Below the pieces are notes generated by a model. That model saw nothing but the letters and a program-made list of their open reading frames with translations. It was not told where the DNA came from and did no database searches. The position numbers and the translations under genes are program-made. Shown in pieces: positions 7,293 through 9,273 of a stretch of 9,273 bases of DNA. Source of the stretch: Clostridia bacterium (GTDB lineage: Bacteria; Bacillota_A; Clostridia; Christensenellales; Aristaeellaceae); the NCBI GenBank assembly GCA_009783365.1, contig WRHG01000066.1, positions 1 to 9,273 on the forward strand, in the 5' to 3' direction. The number at the start of each line of letters is the position of its first letter. Position 1 is the first letter of the stretch.

Positions 7293-7406
7293 ATGGTTTT
7301 CCATTTTTGGTTTTGGAAATACAAAAGTAAAATCGGAAGGAGGTATATCCGTCCGGGCGTTCCGACTCATTCGCCTGTCATATATAATATAGAGGAGGTA
7401 ACCACC
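7293..7406 (+). other. 5' leader of the importer mRNA, with an orphan Shine-Dalgarno
   Basis: No riboswitch class is recognised. TTTCCA (7298-7303) and TGGAAA (7314-7319) form a 6-bp inverted repeat at the very start of the transcript. A full-strength AAGGAGGT at 7337-7344 has no ATG, GTG or TTG at a usable distance; part of it falls in a possible stem, TCGGAA (7333-7338) with TTCCGA (7360-7365). The working ribosome binding site is AGGAGG at 7393-7398, 8 nt before ATG 7407. An in-frame ATG at 7293 would add 38 residues but coincides with the predicted transcript start and has no Shine-Dalgarno. Confidence 0.5.
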
Positions 7407-8696
7407 ATGAAAAGGTTTTTTGCAACCCTGCTGTTCACCGTGATGCTGGCCAGCCTGACTGTGCCGGCGATGGCTGCCGAAGCCACAACCGTGACGTTCT
7501 GGACTTTCCAGGCCGCCCACGCCACGTTTATGAATGACGCCGCGGCGCGCTGGAACGAAGCGTACCCGGATCGTCCAATCGACTTGAAATCCGAAACCCT
7601 GGGCTATGACGACCTGCACAACAACCTGTTGATTTCGCTGCAGACCGGAACCGGCGCACCGGATCTGGCGGATATTGAGATTTCCATGTACGCGAACTTT
7701 ATTACCGGCGAAGAGGCTTACATCCCGTTGGTGCCGCTCAACAGCATTGTGGAGCCCGATCAGGATAGCCTGATCATGGGCCGCTTTGACAACTACGCGA
7801 ATTACGGCAACTACTATGGCGTCGATTATCATGTGGGAGCGGCGGCCATGATGTACAATAAAGAGATATTGGACGATGCCGGCGTGGACATCTCCGCCGT
7901 TAAAACCTGGGCCGATTTTGTGGAGGCCGGCAAGGCAGTGAAGGAAAAGACCGGCAAGTACATGATGGCGGCGGAAACCACGGAACATTGGACTTACTAC
8001 CCGCTGATCACCCAACAAGGCAGCGATTTCTTCGACAAGGCCACCGGCGAGGTCATCTTGGACAACCAGATCAACGTGGATACCCTGCAATGGCTGCTGG
8101 ACGGCGTTAACGAAGGTTATTTTGTAGCTATGCCTGGCGGCTTCTGCCATTCCGAGGAATGGTACGCCTATATGAACGAGAGCAATGTTGCCTGCATTGC
8201 CATGCCGCTGTGGTATCTGAACCGCTTCACCGATTACATGCCCGATCTGAATGGCAAGATGGCGGTGACCACGATGCCCGTATGGACGGAAGGCGGCGGC
8301 AACTCCGCCGGCTTGGGCGGCACCGGCACGTCCATCACCAACCAGTGCCAGAATATCGATTTCGTGAAAGAGTTTCTGTATTTTTCCAAGATATCCCGGG
8401 AGGGCGCCATACGCACCTGGACGGAGCTTGGCTTCGACCCGATCCGGACAGACATCTACGATGATCCTGAAATGACCCAACCCAACCGTTTTACGGACTA
8501 CTTTGGCGACAATATTTATGATGTAATGGGCGCTACCGCCGCCTCAATCACCTCTCTTTCCACCAGCAACGCCCTCTTCCCCGAGGCATTGACATTGGTG
8601 CAGAAGACCGTTATGTTCGAGGTGCTCTCCGAGAAGAGCAAGGACCCGGCCGACTCCCTGACCAACGCGGCCAATCAGCTGCGCTCGCTGCAATAA
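7407..8696 (+). CDS. Sugar ABC transporter substrate-binding protein (family 1)
   Basis: A 429-residue extracytoplasmic solute-binding protein that captures a carbohydrate and delivers it to the membrane permeases. The start at 7407 is supported by AGGAGG at 7393-7398 and by a clean signal peptide: KR, a hydrophobic core (FFATLLFTVMLASL) and an AMA-AE cleavage site after residue 23. Mature-domain features typical of the MalE/UgpB-like family (COG1653) include VTFWTFQ near the N-terminus, RWNEAYPD, GTGAPDLADIEISMYANF (a G-x-G-x-PDL type segment), and a hinge-region MMYNKEILDDAGVD. The sequence recalls the lactose/arabinooligosaccharide binding proteins (AraN/LacE type), but I cannot fix the substrate. 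There is no lipobox cysteine, although most monoderm binding proteins are lipoproteins. It is first in its operon; a permease follows after a strong hairpin. Confidence 0.93.
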   Translation: MKRFFATLLFTVMLASLTVPAMAAEATTVTFWTFQAAHATFMNDAAARWNEAYPDRPIDLKSETLGYDDLHNNLLISLQTGTGAPDLADIEISMYANFITGEEAYIPLVPLNSIVEPDQDSLIMGRFDNYANYGNYYGVDYHVGAAAMMYNKEILDDAGVDISAVKTWADFVEAGKAVKEKTGKYMMAAETTEHWTYYPLITQQGSDFFDKATGEVILDNQINVDTLQWLLDGVNEGYFVAMPGGFCHSEEWYAYMNESNVACIAMPLWYLNRFTDYMPDLNGKMAVTTMPVWTEGGGNSAGLGGTGTSITNQCQNIDFVKEFLYFSKISREGAIRTWTELGFDPIRTDIYDDPEMTQPNRFTDYFGDNIYDVMGATAASITSLSTSNALFPEALTLVQKTVMFEVLSEKSKDPADSLTNAANQLRSLQ

Positions 8697-8707
8697 GCCC
8701 GAATACG

Positions 8708-8739
8708 CGGGAACCGCCGGTTTTTTCCGGCGGTTCCCG
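8708..8739 (+). repeat. Intercistronic hairpin between binding protein and permease genes
   Basis: CGGGAACCGCCGG (8708-8720) and CCGGCGGTTCCCG (8727-8739) form a perfect 13-bp GC-rich stem with a TTTTTT loop, starting 12 nt after the binding-protein stop. No T-run follows, so it is not a standard intrinsic terminator. In ABC operons such a stem often protects the upstream mRNA from 3' decay or partly attenuates transcription, so that binding protein exceeds permease (compare malE-malF). That role is inferred here; the fold is plain from the sequence. Confidence 0.8.
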
Positions 8740-8770
8740 TCAGCGATTCTGCCGGTAGGGAGGGATGCCC

Positions 8771-9273
8771 ATGGCGGGAAACACCTTGAAGCAGAGCACC
8801 CGGCTGTCTGCTCCGAAAAGGGGCTTGGGAGCGGGTTTTTTCCATTCCAAAAAGGTGGTGCCCTACGTATTCGCCAGCCCGTTCATCCTTTTTTTTCTGA
8901 TTTTCTTTCTATATCCCATCTGCTATACGGGCTACATGAGCCTTTATTCCGTGAAGGGCTTCGCGCCGCCGCAATTTTCAGGGTTTGGCAACTATGCACT
9001 GTTACGGAACGATTATTTTATTAAAGCGGTAGCCATTAGCGGACGCTATACCTTCTGGACCTGCCTGATCCTCATTCCGGTACCGCTGGTGCTTGCCAGC
9101 GTGCTCAATTCCGGCTCGGTCAAACGCGCCAACGCCATGAAATCAGCACTGTTTATACCGGCGCTGACATCGGTCGTCATGGCGGGCCTGTTTTACCGTT
9201 ATGCCTTTTCCGCCAATGAAAACGCGGTGTTCAATGTCATCCTTCAGCAAATCGGCCTGCCAAAACAGGATTG
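8771..9273 (+). CDS. Sugar ABC transporter permease, MalF/AraP-like (3' partial)
   Basis: An integral membrane subunit of the importer, probably the first of two permeases; 167 residues are visible before the window ends. ATG 8771 has AGGGAGGG (8757-8764) at 6-nt spacing; the in-frame ATG at 8765 abuts that site and is rejected. A short basic cytoplasmic N-tail precedes membrane segment 1 (about 29-57, with PYVFASPFILFFLIFFLYPI, the hallmark of this permease family). Then comes an external stretch containing GFGNYALLRNDYF (71-83), segment 2 (about 92-113) and segment 3 (about 125-146, ALFIPALTSVVMAGLFYRY). The EAA loop that contacts the ATPase would lie beyond the edge. The visible start of the protein and its place after a sugar-binding protein make the family assignment firm; the transported sugar is unknown. 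Confidence 0.92.
   Translation, partial: MAGNTLKQSTRLSAPKRGLGAGFFHSKKVVPYVFASPFILFFLIFFLYPICYTGYMSLYSVKGFAPPQFSGFGNYALLRNDYFIKAVAISGRYTFWTCLILIPVPLVLASVLNSGSVKRANAMKSALFIPALTSVVMAGLFYRYAFSANENAVFNVILQQIGLPKQD

Noticed and set aside
7360..7388. Second promoter for the importer using TATAAT at 7383-7388
   Set aside because: The -35 at suitable spacing (TTCCGA, 7360-7365) is poor, and the transcript would begin at about 7395, within the ribosome binding site.
6978..7406. In-frame extension of the sugar-binding protein reading frame upstream to 6978 or to ATG 7293
   Set aside because: The extension would overlap the regulator gene antisense or start at the predicted transcription start with no ribosome binding site. 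ATG 7407 has a strong Shine-Dalgarno and begins a textbook signal peptide.
7287..8480. 397-codon open frame on the minus strand
   Set aside because: It lies opposite the well-supported binding-protein gene, shows no recognisable domain and has low-complexity His/Val/Gly composition typical of an antisense shadow in GC-rich DNA.

Overview
The window looks like chromosome of a GC-rich member of the Bacillota, most likely class Clostridia. The evidence is the gene order rel - dtd - MBL hydrolase - hemZ, which is typical of that class, strong AAGGAGG-type ribosome binding sites, and bacterial sigma-A type promoter elements. No RNA gene, transposon or CRISPR array is visible.

Left part (1-6222, all + strand): a tightly packed housekeeping run. 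It holds a bifunctional Rel (p)ppGpp synthetase/hydrolase that enters from upstream and lacks about 60 N-terminal residues, the D-aminoacyl-tRNA deacylase Dtd, a glyoxalase-II-like metallo-beta-lactamase-fold hydrolase, a HemZ-type radical SAM protein, and glycerol kinase GlpK. Gaps are 29, 31, -4 and 2 bp, so one operon is likely. GlpK sits where I would expect hisS-aspS in relatives, and it lacks both the regulatory histidine and the glycine-rich FBP loop known from model glycerol kinases.

Right part (6231-9273): an accessory sugar-uptake module. A minus-strand gene, convergent with glpK, encodes an unusual 302-aa regulator: an ArsR-type winged helix fused to a roughly 200-residue, apparently beta-rich C-terminal domain. 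Divergent from it is an ABC importer operon: a family 1 sugar-binding protein, then, after a strong intercistronic hairpin, the first permease, which runs off the window.

The AT-rich space between the divergent genes (7140-7406) is the most information-dense stretch. It carries a sigma-A promoter for the importer, a weaker extended -10 promoter for the regulator, and two dyads of the same design (AAAAG-N5-CTTTT) with centres 31 bp apart, about three DNA turns. My working model is that the ArsR-like protein senses an imported sugar through its C-terminal domain, represses itself from the left dyad and controls the importer from the right dyad. This is inference; the dyads, promoters and gene arrangement are read directly from the sequence.
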